A DNA stretch of 64,000 nucleotides from Atriophallophorus winterbourni (Eukaryota; Platyhelminthes; Trematoda; Plagiorchiida; Microphallidae): positions 214,775 to 278,774 of the forward strand of contig JACCGJ010006484.1 of assembly GCA_013407085.1 (NCBI GenBank), written 5' to 3'. The first letter of the stretch is position 1. Every line of letters starts with the position of its first letter. A program made the position numbers and the translations under genes. The notes under the pieces were generated by a model. It was given only the letters and a program-made list of their open reading frames with translations. It had not been told where the DNA came from and did not search any database. Shown piece after piece: positions 10,896 to 22,221 of this stretch.

Positions 10896-11939
10896 TTAGA
10901 GAATCGCCTGGATTATTATGGTGACATGGCCACTTTTCCCCAATGGTCAGTCGTAAGACAGGTTTTGACATCTATAGGACCTTAAGACAAAACCGGGCCC
11001 AGATGGATTAGATGGTTAAGGTCCATCTACGTACCTAGTTTTCTCACTTAAGTGTTGGAGAAGCGCACGGGTGTTCAGCCAATCAAGATATACCTGGGAA
11101 ATTCTATCAGAAGTCGTCTTAGTGTCCTAGTCAATACCCGGTAGTTTAAAATCACCTATTAGATTGATTCATAGGGTAGTTCTGAGCAACTTGGTAAGAA
11201 GTTCCCTAAGTTCCTGGTCCTCTTCCTCAAAAGCGCCAAGTGCCCTATATGAGCAGTCTGACGCAAAAAGAGATTACTGTCAGTGACGATTGCCGAGACC
11301 AGTTAAATAACAGAAGTGGCCATTTTGATGCCAGAGTCTTGGTATTTATTACCATGCTGTAGGAGTATTTCAGCTCCTCCTCCGCTTCCACAGTCTGGTC
11401 TATCCGATTTGAGGGCTATATGTCGAAATGAGATTAACTGGAATAGTATCTGTATATTGAAGACAGGTCTCCGGTACACCTAGGATCCTAGATTTAATTT
11501 TAGAGGTATTCTGCATTAATTCCAGCCATTTTCTACGCACATTGTGTATAGTATGCTAACAGAATTCTGAAGTAATGTGCCTAATTTCGGAGAAAACTCG
11601 GGGGAAGAACCCGAGGAATTACCAAAGTTTTTAGTATGTCCAAATGCCGTAACGCATTAGTACCGTATGTGGAATCTGCCTCGCTGGAAGTTTGTGGCTT
11701 AGAGGTTCTTAACACAACGGTGTTGAGTGCAGAGGAAACGAGGCTTTCGTTTGCTGCATCACAACTTAGCCAAGAATCCTTACCTACAATTTCTACCAGC
11801 ACTTGAGTATTCTTGATTGAAATATCCGCTGTTGCAGAATTATTTCATTGGCATTTCTCGGAGTTTTCCTTAGTTTTTTCTACGTTGCTACCCGAACGCT
11901 AGAACGCAAAATATTTTTTGCCGAAGCTGGGCAACTTTT

Positions 11940-12991
11940 CGGCACCAATCTATACAAGCTATTGCTATTCTCTTTGCGGATGATGTTAAAGTTTGGATGC
12001 GAATCACGTCAATCGTAGACTGTTTGCGCTTACAAAGCGATTTGGATGTATTAAACAGCTGGTCGGAGCGAAACAAACTCCCATTCAACTTCCGAAAGTG
12101 TAAAATGTTGCAAATAGGCAAAGATTTCCCATTCTCATACAACCTTGGATCAAACCAACTTGAATGGACAACCAAAGAAAAAGACCTCGGTGTATGGATT
12201 AGTGGAAGTCTTAAGAATAGCATGCAATGCGAAGCAGTGTACAACCGAGCTAGCCGCATGCTAGGTATGCTTCGGCGGATTTTCGGACATTTTCCCGTGA
12301 ATCATTCCCCATGCTCATAAATACGTATATTAACCCGGTGATGGATTACTCAGTGCAAGCTTGGTCACCGTGGCTACAAAAGGACATCAAGCTGCTCGAG
12401 AGGATTTATCACAGAGCAACCAAAATGGTTGGCTGCCTCCGCAAACTACCATATGAGAATCGACTTGAACATCTTAATTTGGATACACTTCTTCGCAGAC
12501 GGGTTAGATTTGATCTAATCCTAACGTAAAAAATAATGAACTCAAAGGCGCACCCTCTGAGGCATCTATTTCGCCTCCTGTTAAGCCATGTCACACGTAC
12601 ACACCCATAATCATTTGATGTTCCACAATACCACCGGAACTCCCGTCGGTTCTTCTATTCGGTGCGTGTTTGTTTCTTATGGAACTCCCTACCACCAGAT
12701 GTTGTCCAATCATCTAGTGAAAGGATTTTTAGGAACAAATTGGATATATTTATGCGTAGTAATTCCACCCTGCATCCCGTTTATATAACATGATCTTTTT
12801 CCAAACGAATAATTTTATTCATCATACAGCGACAATAAATGACATTTTTGTAACTACAAAACTGTCGATCTTCCTAATGACTCAATTTATTTTGTATATA
12901 TATTTATTGTCCTTATACGAATATCCTGTGGTGTTGTACAGCTACGAGCTTTTTTATACCATAAATTCTTGAATCTTGAATCTTGAATCTT
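11940..12991 (+). mobile_element. CR1-like LINE family 2, 5'-truncated copy a
   Basis: This plus-strand copy starts inside the polymerase just at the catalytic region (sequence for LFADDVKVWM near 11970). It continues as LNSWSERNKLPFNFRKCKML and LINTYINPVMDYSVQAW. One frameshift near 12310 separates the two frames (11997-12320 and 12311-12529), and a TAA interrupts at 12527. The 3' end is a TTGAATC repeat at 12965-12991. Loss of the 5' part is typical of incomplete reverse transcription. Confidence 0.83.
11997..12529 (+). pseudogene. CR1-like reverse transcriptase C-terminal fragment
   Basis: The two frames share sequence with the polymerase at 14265-15494, including KEKDLGVWISGSLKN and YHRATKMVGCLRKLPYENRL. 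This region is the thumb and C-terminal helices after the active site. It is not functional. Confidence 0.8.
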
Positions 12992-12997
12992 TATTGG

Positions 12998-13400
12998 TAT
13001 GTATTTGGCCGCTTTTTGGAAGAAACAAGTCTCTGTCTCTCTGATTTTTGAATTCGACCAAGATTCTGCCTTGCTTGATTTCCTTGCTTCCAGAGGCCGA
13101 TTCTATGGACCCAAACAGACTGAAGATTGGGCTTAAGGTCTGCTAAACGCAATAGATTTCGCACGCATTAGCGATCTAAGCTGCGTCATGATTTAGCCTC
13201 GAGTATAAAAGGCTCCTGTTCGTTTAGGATCGGAATATTTCTGGTCCTAGTTTTCATATTTCTCTTGGGAACAGCACCTTTTCGCAACTCTCGCAATTCA
13301 CTGCAGATTGAAGCTAATTGCGAGTTAATTGTCGCTAAATTGCTGAAACTTACTTACTTGTAGGTGAGCACACTACATTTCGAGCTCGCCGGCTCTTCTT
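12998..13400 (-). pseudogene. CR1-like family 1 ORF1 fragment
   Basis: Read on the minus strand, the broken sequence gives NIPILNEQEPFILEAKS, then a stretch like VWVHRIGLWKQGN and ILVEFKNQRDRDLF. It lines up with the ORF1 segment of copy 1 (NVLVFNRAEPFIRESKG and VRVHRVGRWK). Stops and small indels are present. The adjacent 13455-13800 stretch resembles the 3' tail of another family 1 copy, the same tail-to-head arrangement as between copies 1 and 2. Confidence 0.65.
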
Positions 13401-13454
13401 CTTAAGCTGGCTAACAAACGTTTTATAATTATTCCCTGACTTCTTTCTGCTGAA

Positions 13455-13800
13455 TTCATCTATTATTTCCGTTCAGTCCAGTTTTGTTTGCACCTGACGG
13501 TAGGTGGCTAACGAGCCAATCACGCGTCCAGAATTTTTTTCGGTGAAAAGTTGCAGAGAAGCACCAACCACTGCCAATGCGTTTTTTATTTTTGTGCGTT
13601 TGAAAATTTCGACGATCACGAGGCCAAGTTATTATCAATATTGTATTTTTGGATCATGACATTATTACCGATGAGAGAAAAAACAGCAGTTTCTCTTCAC
13701 CAACACGCTGAGAGGTCAGCTGAAATTGAATCGTGCCCAAAAACAGTAAACATTGCATTAATTTCTTCACCGGATAACGCTTAAAAGGAGATATACATAA
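13455..13800 (-). repeat. CR1-like family 1 3' untranslated fragment
   Basis: The sequence matches, with divergence, the 3' untranslated regions at 2282-2610 and 8331-8700. Shared blocks include GCGTCCAGAATTTTTTTCGG, GTTGCAGAGAAGCAC and CACGCTGAGAGGTCAGCTG. The terminal TGAAC repeats are mostly decayed. It is cut at about 13800 by CR1 family 2 copy b. Confidence 0.65.
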
Positions 13801-16057
13801 GCTTGTATAGCAAATATCTCGATCTTACGAATGCAGATACACATTGTTCTAGTCTGTTGAGTTATATCGGTACAAAACCAGACGACAATTCTACCTGTGT
13901 TTCCAAAAGGAAATCAAGAACATTTTGCTTTAAACTCCGAAGCCGCACTCGGAAGTGGATAGCCATGCGAAATTCCACATGGGCTGCACACAAAATAATA
14001 CGAACAGACGCATCTTGGGAACACTTTCGTAGTTTTCGTAACAAGGTGACGTCCCTAATTCGAGAAGACAAGCAATATCACCATTGGAAGCTGATCGACC
14101 AGATGGAACGACATCCTAAGTTGCTGTACACCATCGTAAACACCGCGACCAAGGTTAAGCCAGGTGTATTTCCTATCCAGACAGAGAACTGACTGACTGA
14201 TAATGTCAAGGATACAGCTGATGCCCTAATATCATTTTATGCGCAAGTATTTTGTCCAAAGAACGTGTCAACGCTGACGTCTTTGCCGCACCCACTACAA
14301 ATCGAATGCCTTAGCAACATCGAGGTAAATCCTACGGTTGTGCGAAAGCATTTACGCGGACTGAACGTTCGCAAATCACCAGGAGAGGATGGAATAACAC
14401 CCGCTGTTCTGAAGTCATGCGAGCTGGAGCTTTGTGGCCCACTAAGTGGTCTATTCAGGCACTCATTGAATACGGGAACCGTACCAACTCAATGGAAAAC
14501 CGGTGTTATCACACCAATCTACAAAGGGGGCAGTCGTTCTGATCCGGCGAATTACCGCCCCGTGACGCTTCTTTCAGCGGTTTCTAAAATTTTGGAACGC
14601 CTGGTGTGTGAACGACTTGTTGAACATCTCGAGAACCATCAGCTAATAACTTTCACACAACACGGATTTAGGAAAACATATTCATGCCTGTCTAACTTGC
14701 TCACGACTCTAAATGACTGGACGCAAGCACTAGACCAAGGGGGTTCCGTCCATGCCGGTTACTTAGATATATCTAAAGCATTCGACAGAGTGAATCACTC
14801 CTTACTGCTTCAGAAGCTGCAGAATGTTGGCGTCATCGGAAACCTACTAACATGGTTCACAAGTTACCTGTCTGGACGCAAAGTAAAAGTCAGAATAGAT
14901 GGTGAAACTTCTCGAACAATTGAAGCCACGAGCGGAGTCCCTCAGGGTTCGGTTCTCGGTCCGATACTGTTTCTCATATTTATAAACGATCTACCGAACT
15001 TACTAGCATGTAAGCTTGTTTTATTCGCAGATGATGTAAAAATCTGGACGAAGGTCAACTCTATCGAGGACTGTCAAGTTCTGCAAGGAGATTTGAATAA
15101 GCTGCACCAGTGGTCAATCCAAAACAAACTGCCATTTAATTTCCGCAAGTGCAAAATGTTGCAAGTCGGAAAACCCTTTCCCTTTACCTACAAACTTGGC
15201 AGCCACCCGCTTGAATGGAGTACATCACAAAAAGATCTCGGAATCTTGGTGTCTGGCACTTTGAAGAACAGCCTACAGTGCGAAGCCGTCTACAAGCGTG
15301 CGTGCAGCTTGCTAGGTTTACTGAAACGCATTTTCGGACGTTTCCCACCACACTCACTCGCGAAATTACTAAACACTTACATACATCCTGTCGTTGACTA
15401 CGCTGTACAAGCTTGGACGCCATGGATGAAAAAAACATCTCGCTCCTCGAACGAATTTATCACAAGCAACCAAAATGGTTACCGGATTGAATAATTTACC
15501 CTTTGAGCAGCGACTGACCAGACTTGGACTGTGCACCCTCGAGCGCAGGCGTATCCTACACGACCTCACTCTGACATATCGAATCATCTACGCAAAATCC
15601 CACCCTCTCAAACACCTCTTCAAGTTTGGTTCGGTTGTCCCCACACGCAGCCACCCTTTGACCCTTCAAATCCCACACTCACGATTGAATTGTCGTCGTC
15701 ACTTCTTCGCTGTTCGTGTATGCTTCTTGTGAAATAGCTTGCCGACAGATATTGTTACCTCAGCGAACGAGCACATCTTTAAACAAAGGTTACGAAACCT
15801 TATGTTGAGAACTACTGCGTTGGCCCCTACATATTGATGTCTATATTTTTTTAACGCACGGAACTACCGTCCATCCAAAGATTCTTTTCCCTCAGTCTGT
15901 GTCGCCATTGAGGATTATTTTTGCTCCACTATGAAGAACACGGATATGATCATACAAGTAACGATTTTTTTTAATTTTTTATACGTATATCTATGGTACT
16001 GTACAGCAATTTGCTTTTTTAACCATAAATCTTAAATCTTGAATCTTGAATCTTGAA
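13795..16057 (+). mobile_element. CR1-like LINE family 2, best-preserved copy b
   Basis: This 5'-truncated copy contains the linker and the entire reverse transcriptase and ends in TTGAATC repeats at 16030-16057. From 13803 to about 15430 it is one reading frame with a single TGA (14190-14192). A missing A in the A7 run at 15429-15435 shifts the frame, and one further TGA (15731-15733) replaces an expected Trp codon. With so little damage it is the youngest-looking LINE in the window. Confidence 0.87.
14265..15494 (+). pseudogene. CR1-like reverse transcriptase with intact catalytic motifs
   Basis: This frame covers fingers, palm and thumb of a LINE polymerase that would copy element RNA at nicked chromosomal DNA. 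Visible blocks are VRKSPGEDGITPAVLKSCE, DPANYRPVTLLSAVSKILE, FTQHGFRKTYSCLSNLL, LDISKAFDRVNHSLLLQKL with the first Asp, SGVPQGSVLGPILFLIF and the catalytic LFADDVKIW (FADD at 15024-15035). It continues out of frame at 15475-15732 (LNNLPFEQRLTRLGL to FFAVRVCF). The same frame extends upstream to 13803 past one TGA. The endonuclease is missing because the copy is 5'-truncated. Confidence 0.87.
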
Positions 16058-16079
16058 ATATGATGAGTATATTGGGAAA

Positions 16080-17650
16080 AAATTAGCCAGGTTGCAATCC
16101 CTACCCGACTTGAAACACACGATATTACTGTAGAATATAAGTACTTCTGAAAGACTGTTCCAGGAATTTAACATCCTGAGACCGAAAGCATGATTCCTAG
16201 TGTCTTGCCGATATCACTTCTTAGCAAGATTCAGTGAATGACAGCTAGTACCAGCTCGGGTTTGAGGGCAAATAAGTCGTTTATTAGAACGTCACTGATC
16301 ACTTTAAAAATCATGAAGGTTTCAACTAAGTCATCTCTTAAACGACGGTAACTAAAGGAAAAAGACCTAGGGACTTAGACGTTCAGCGAATGGTTTCCCT
16401 TGCAGACCTTCTATCATACGAGTTGCGAGTCGCTAAAAGCTTTCAAGTCAAACGATGTCATTTTTATAATAAAGGCACCACGCTTGGAGACAATATTCTA
16501 GATGGGACCGAAATAATGTCATGTAAAATGGCAGAATTACATCAGGATTTCTGTTTAATAGCACTGATTTCAGCCAAAAATAACCTTGCCTGCACGCTTA
16601 GCTGCAACGGTAAACTGAACCAAGGCATGAAATACATTATCAAGTTATCAACATGTTTACAGCCAAAACTGGGATTAAATGAGTGGCGGAACTTTCAAAT
16701 TCAGAAATGTTTTTGTTCAACATTAAAAATGGTAGGCAACATTGTTAGAGAAATGTTCTAAGATATTCAATATAGATGAGACTTGATTTAGATGGACTAT
16801 GCGAACTAGATAATAAGAAGAATGCAAGATGATGAGAAGAATAAATTTACAGGTAGACCTGCAAACTTGAGGATTCCACCAGGGGGGTATTTGATGCGTT
16901 CTTACTCACTGCAGCAGAGAGTGGTTGTCTTGTAACTCTTTTAGATTCCTACAAATTCTATCCCAGTTTTCACTTACATTGGAGTCGCTAGATAACTGAA
17001 GGGAAGTTTGTGAACTCTGTAGGAGTAACCCCTAATCTACAAGCTTGAAATTGTGTCTAGGACGAGCGGTAGGTTAAAAAGATGGATTACTGCTTTGAAG
17101 CTTATCAGTACGTAATCGCTGTCGCCGAGAGGTGGTAGGTACTTCGAATACCTAACGGTTTCTAGCTGGGACGACAATACCAAGTCAAAAGTGGATGGAG
17201 TGCATCAATGACAAACCTTCGTAAGATTATAGAGCTATCCAAGAAAACTTTTTGATTGCTCGGTGATTACATATGTAGGGACGGACCAATCTATGTCTGA
17301 GAGGTTACAATATCCTAAGATGAGTCTGATGACGAGATACTGTTTGCTCATGTTTATTGGCACATCATAAAGTGCATTTAACCAGTTTTCAGAAAGCGTT
17401 ATAAACATTGGGTGTAACTTTAGGACCCGGAGAAAAGTTCAGCCCACTTATTCCTTATGCTGCATAAATTAGCGTATAATACTGGAGTGCTTCTAAAACT
17501 AATCCTGATTGACCGTCGGCCGAAACGCCTGTTGGGGCTGCATGTTTTTGGCCTGCTACTTAGAGCAGTAGCATCAGGTTTGCCATCCTCTTTTATTAAG
17601 ATAATGGGCACATTTGACGCGCATCACGTGCTGCCTTCTTAGTCCTGTCA
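16080..17650 (-). mobile_element. CR1-like LINE family 1, copy 3 with internal deletion
   Basis: On the minus strand, 17640-16850 corresponds to ORF1/endonuclease of copy 1, with the pieces PTVYANLCSIRNKWAEL and PPWWN-type linker. 16610-16100 corresponds to the polymerase end and start of the 3' region. The polymerase middle is gone, replaced by about 240 bases (16610-16850) I cannot place. No long frame survives. Confidence 0.68.
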
Positions 17651-18639
17651 TGGTTACAAGGCTGAGTCAGATCCCTTGGCGATGCAGTTGTTTATCGATC
17701 GATAGCTACCGGTGGAGTGAATGCGTTGGGTCGGAGTGACGCGATCCATGCGGTAAAAAGCGAACGAGTTTGGACAAAAGTGAGTGTCGATCTAACAGAG
17801 TTGAAAACAATATCAGTCGATTAGAAATGATGTGATGTATTCGACTAGGAACGATATTCTCAATCACCAGGGATAATGCACGCGTAGGTAAATTTTGGTT
17901 TAAACTTGACGTATTTGATTTTCATGGATTCACCTTGCTGGAGGTTGAAACGGATATACTCCGAACGAGCAAATTGAAACGAGTTTAATGATATATGAAC
18001 CGTTCAGCTCAGGTGAAATAAATCCGAAAGTATGCGAGCACAAATGTATGAGCCGGCACAACACACCAAATCTGTAATTTTGTCACCACGTTGGTCTCGT
18101 TTGACCGACTTTGCTGAGTTACTTACTTGTAACTTGTGTGCGGCTATCTCCTCTTGGAGGACGAGTCGTCTTCAATGAAGATTCTTGGGAATTTGGGTAC
18201 AAAGCAGCGTCCCTAGCACCACTCAACGTTTTTTCGAATCAGCTGTAAATGAGTCAACTTTCATTAAATCATCAGCATTTTTAAATCATCGATCATTTCG
18301 GTTTAACTGATTTAGTATCAATTCGATTTCGTGCAATACGTTTCTGTCATATTCAGCAAGTGTGGCGAACACAACCGATAAGTTCATTCAATTGATGGAA
18401 CTTCACGCGTGAGCCAATCAGTAAATACATTGATTTTCTTTTGATGAACATTTTGATCATTGTTCACTTTCATTCACGTTGTGATAAAACTTGGTACGCA
18501 AGCGCACATCTTCTGAATTAAACCGGTTTTGTCAGAGTGCCGTTGTGGCAAAAAATTTTCGATCCATGTCTGGCAGGCTACAGCAGTCCAATCATCATAA
18601 AAGTTTCAACACGTTTCTGATAAATTACTAAACTAGGGT
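17651..18639. other. Unassigned sequence downstream of Penelope-like fragment
   Basis: No open frame or motif that I can support. By position it may be the 3' untranslated region of the minus-strand Penelope-like fragment at 18640-19740, but I see no direct evidence. Confidence 0.3.
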
Positions 18640-19740
18640 TAAAATCAAGACGTGACGTTAACTAAATGCAACCCAGTCATGAAATGTTTTTTGGAAAACT
18701 TGTAGCTCAGTTACCGGATTGTAGGTCATAATTTTTCTACGAGCTGGTATGGTTGATTGCGGGCGTATCGTCATCAAAGTTGGTGACATCATCAGGGTAA
18801 CTTCTTTCGAATCAACTAAGCAATGGGCATCATTTGAATTTATCTGCTGCGTTACGACCTCATCTATTGTGATTGGTTAAAATCATTGCATGTCCTCGTT
18901 GTTGTCGCGTTTTTATTGGTCCGTAGACCCCATCCAATCGAATACACTCATTGGTTGATTGTGATGTCGAATACCACGCTTCGATGAACTCTCAAACGTG
19001 ACGAGTTCAACCTTTGGACATTAGGTCTGTTCTATCCAAATTGAATTAGTGTGATTCTCAATTCATGTGATCCGATATTACTGATTTGCGGTCATGTCGT
19101 CGTGTAGCCAGTTTATATTCATGTATCCTTGTTTCCAGTCTTCTTCCAGTATGTCCGATATAATATTTTTATCAAACCGGAACACGGGATTCTGTACATG
19201 ACATTGTTTCTTTCCTCCTTAGCCAGCTTGTCCTTGACCTTGACTAGTTTGCTTCTCAGTGTCGGAGCTGGCTTGTGTGCTACACTAATTCCGATTCTTG
19301 CGGTAATCTCCGAGATATACTGTATATAGGGTAGTGTTAACCTTGCTGTGTTCGTTTTGTTCACACACGATTGGGTTGTCGAGTCCATGCTGCGAATAAT
19401 GAAGTCCTTTGAGTATCCATTCTTCCGGAAGAGTTTAAATATATATTTTTCCTCTTCTTTCTTGAGTAGTTACTGCGGTGTTATTTTGCGCGGTTGAATA
19501 TTGTTCGGACACAGGTTCGCTTTTGGGTGGCCGGGTACTTGCTTTTAAAATTCAAAATTTGATCCGTGTTTATTCCTTTCTTGTATACACTTGTTTCTAG
19601 TTTCCCTTTTTCTGTTTTTCGCACGTTCACATACAGAAATTTCAGAAATGCCGTTTTAAATAGTTTCAGATACCTCGTCAAGCCTTGTGCTCAATTCCAT
19701 ACCCATCACAAAAAGAAATTATTAATATATTCCAAATTGT
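18640..19740 (-). mobile_element. Penelope-like retroelement fragment (RT end and GIY-YIG endonuclease)
   Basis: On the minus strand, 19681-19481 gives FLYVNVRKTEKGKLETSVY and PATQKRTCVRTIFNRAK, the end of a Penelope-type reverse transcriptase. 19388-19119 gives LPYIQYISEITARIGISVAH, then TLRSKLVKVKDKL and NNVMYRIPCSG, the linker leading into the GIY-YIG nuclease. A shifted frame then reads IGHTGRRLETR, IHEYKLATRRHD and ENHTNSIW-like sequence down to about 18900, with decayed C-terminal sequence to 18640. Penelope-like elements use this nuclease for insertion. The N-terminal part of the polymerase is absent. Confidence 0.84.
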
Positions 19741-21164
19741 TTTTGCTGTTTAAAACAAAATGAGTAGGCTTACAACTGTTTAAAAATAATGTTTAAAATT
19801 TTTCGTTCAAATTTTCTGAGATTGCCCGCCATTGCGCATTTAAGAAACTGGACATGACTCAAATTCCCGACCATACCCAAATGTAAAATTGGTTCTCACC
19901 GTGGTTGGAAAAATAACCGCAACGCAGGTGGGCTGAAACCGTTTGACAGTCTCCGCTTCCTGTCAAAATACCAGAGATAAGCAGCGGGGCATTGGGTACA
20001 CCGTCCTCATAGCGCAGCTGAATGAATGGCAATACAAATGCCAATTTCCTTTTTGATTATTTACCAAAAATAATAGATTCCTTAATAGTTCATACTTTCA
20101 GAAGACCCTGTTGGTTGGCGTGCCTCCGCGTGTAAAATGTGGATCAAACCTGAAATTTTTGCTAACGGTGTCGTAAATTATAAATTACAATTCACGTTCG
20201 AATCAATTTCATATAAACAATATAGGCTGTGCGAAAACAAGTGGATAAACAACTTGGTGTAAACATCCGATGGGCGGAACCCTAGAATTTGCAACACGAT
20301 TAGTTTATGTTGAGTTTTTAAGCGTTCAACTATCCGTTAGGTTAGATTGGTATCCGCGTTTGTCTGAACCGATCATGTCAGCGTGAGCATATCCATTAAA
20401 ATTAGCACAAAAATTCATAGGTCGTAGATGTACCCTAAAATCTAGAAGTTTGGCTATAAGAGTAAATTTCTTTATAAGTCTCAGTAGCCATTTGATTATG
20501 ATGAGATAAATGGCTGAACAACAAATCGAGTGTATTGAGAAATGTGTTCGTGACTGAGCTGGTCAAGGTTAACCCAGATCAATTGTAGAAGCGTGACTGG
20601 CATTCGATTATAACAACAAAAATGAATTGAATATAAACAAAAATCTCTCTCTCACATGTAAGAAAATACTTGGAGTGCCCAACAACAAATATTCAATTAC
20701 ACTTCACATAATTTTGCGCCAATTGTTATTGGGCCTGAGTTGAACAAACTCTCCAAGCTAGAGAAAAAAGACCGCTACGATTGGTCGTTTTCAAATGGCG
20801 TCAACGAACAAATCGTCATCCAATCAAATCCACATTGGTATAAGGTTTTTCGAGAGCGAGATGTCTAATGTGTCTTTGCTGATCAATATGCGCAGCCGCA
20901 AGTACGATTAGTTTGTTATTAATTCCGACCGCACTCGGACAGCCACTCTCATTGTGGGAATAAAAAATATGACTGACCGCGTCTTGAATCAGGCTAAATC
21001 GTCGATTCGTGACCAACTAAAATTCGGAACTGCTCCAATTATACTCCAACTGGATAGTGATCACATTAAGAATGTCAAACAGTCTATGTTCGCACCTGGT
21101 TTGATCCGAGGTAGCATAGCGACAAATAATTTTGCGAGGCTTTGTAGTGATTCGCCATTTTGAT
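19741..21164. other. Unassigned sequence
   Basis: Several short frames occur on both strands, none with a recognisable domain or with splice context. A minus-strand frame at 20044-19859 is clean but only 61 codons. It directly precedes the Penelope-like fragment on the same strand and may be an upstream part of that element. Confidence 0.3.
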
Positions 21165-21640
21165 TGATTGGCTCACGAAATACTCATCTTCAAATGGTCG
21201 TATTCCGAAAGATCTACTCTATGGTGAGTTACATTTAGGAAGTCAACCATTGGGCAGACCGCACTTGCAGTACAAAGACGTTTGCAAAAAAGATATGAAA
21301 GCTCTTGGCATCAACCCGGCGAGTTGGGAAGAACTTGCTCTTGACCGCTCACATTGAAGGCATTGTGTAAAGCGTCGTCTGCAAGCTGGGGAGGAGAAGA
21401 TACAGCTCTTGGCTGCTGAACGCAGATCACGCCGCCGGCGTGCAACTGACGCAATACAACCGAGATATGACTTTCATTGCCAGCGCTGTGGGAGAGATTG
21501 TTCCTCTCGAATCAGACTGTTTAGTCATTCCAAAAGCTGCAGAACATGAACATTCACGCGATTGTGATGTACATCCATGGTGGACATCGGCCGAAGGAGT
21601 CCAACAACATCACCGAGACATATAACACGAATATTCCTTG
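21165..21640 (+). mobile_element. LINE family 3 (zinc-finger-tailed), 3' fragment a
   Basis: This plus-strand fragment encodes the C-terminal tail NGRIPKDLLYGELHLGSQ, GRPHLQYKDVCKKDMKALG and SWEELALDRS. After a TGA it continues to a Cys-x2-Cys-x12-His-x4-Cys finger. It ends near GTCCAACAACATCACC, like the other copies, which end in an AAC-rich tail. The 5' part is missing. It lies about 500 bases upstream of the transporter start codon, so it may lie in that gene's promoter region. Confidence 0.8.
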
Positions 21641-22154
21641 CAGATCTGAAACAATATTAAACTAATGATAGAACCAAAGCGAATTTTTGTCACGGAGCAA
21701 TATTAGGAGAATAAATATATTTATTTGTTTTCTTTGTACTTAAAGTAACATACTGATTTGTGTGTGCTTCGGCCAGTATGCGGCGTTCATGTATTTAGTA
21801 CCTTTGTGACAGATGGGGGATTCGAACGCGGTCCCGTTACAGATGCCTCCCTAACTATTTACGATGTATGTAACAGTTTTGAGCACATGTTCCGGGGTGC
21901 TTATCGTTTGGGTCAATTAAGTGAGTAGTCATTATGCCAGCGGTGTTGAAGCTACAAACGTTTAGATACTGCCGCACCATTGGCTACCGATACACATTCC
22001 GAACAATCAGCCAATGAAAGATGTTCAATAATCGAGCGACATATGTCACATGTTGTTCATGTGTGATAAATGTGGCTTGCACAAACACGATAGTGCAGGT
22101 GCCGTGTAGGATTCAAGTGCTTCAGCTCTGCCGTTGCAATCTTGACGCAACAAA

Positions 22155-22221
22155 ATGCACAAGTCAACGATAAACCAAAACTTGCTCTACATTAGAATCA
22201 ATTTTTTCTGTCAATTTTTCG
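22155..22221 (+). CDS. Transporter exon 1 (start codon)
   Basis: Encodes MHKSTINQNLLYIRINFFCQ and two further residues plus one base of the next codon. The donor is TCG|GTAATT. The hydrophobic stretch is the beginning of helix 1, which exon 2 completes. Confidence 0.72.

Larger units (their letters stand above)
8331..11870 (-). mobile_element. CR1-like LINE family 1, copy 2, with hammerhead repeat inserted
   Basis: This is a second minus-strand copy of family 1, ending in a TGAAC-type tail at 8331-8355. Recognisable parts are an ORF1/endonuclease region (11802 down to 10900, including GDFKLPGIDWD), a linker (KHAPLQCVRRHQRPPWWTP near 10600), and polymerase frames at 10435-10244, 9894-9691, 9445-9113 and 9257-8859, many frames apart. 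The catalytic FADD block is degenerate. A hammerhead-bearing repeat (10668-10895) sits inside the endonuclease. The copy lies head to tail behind copy 1 on the same strand. Confidence 0.75.

Noticed and set aside
19859..20044. Minus-strand 61-codon frame with regular-looking sequence
   Set aside because: No family recognised; it may be part of the neighbouring Penelope-like fragment but this cannot be shown.
20816..21163. Overlapping frames upstream of the transporter as extra 5' exons
   Set aside because: The ATG at 22155 already gives a complete in-phase start, and these frames show no hydrophobic or conserved content.
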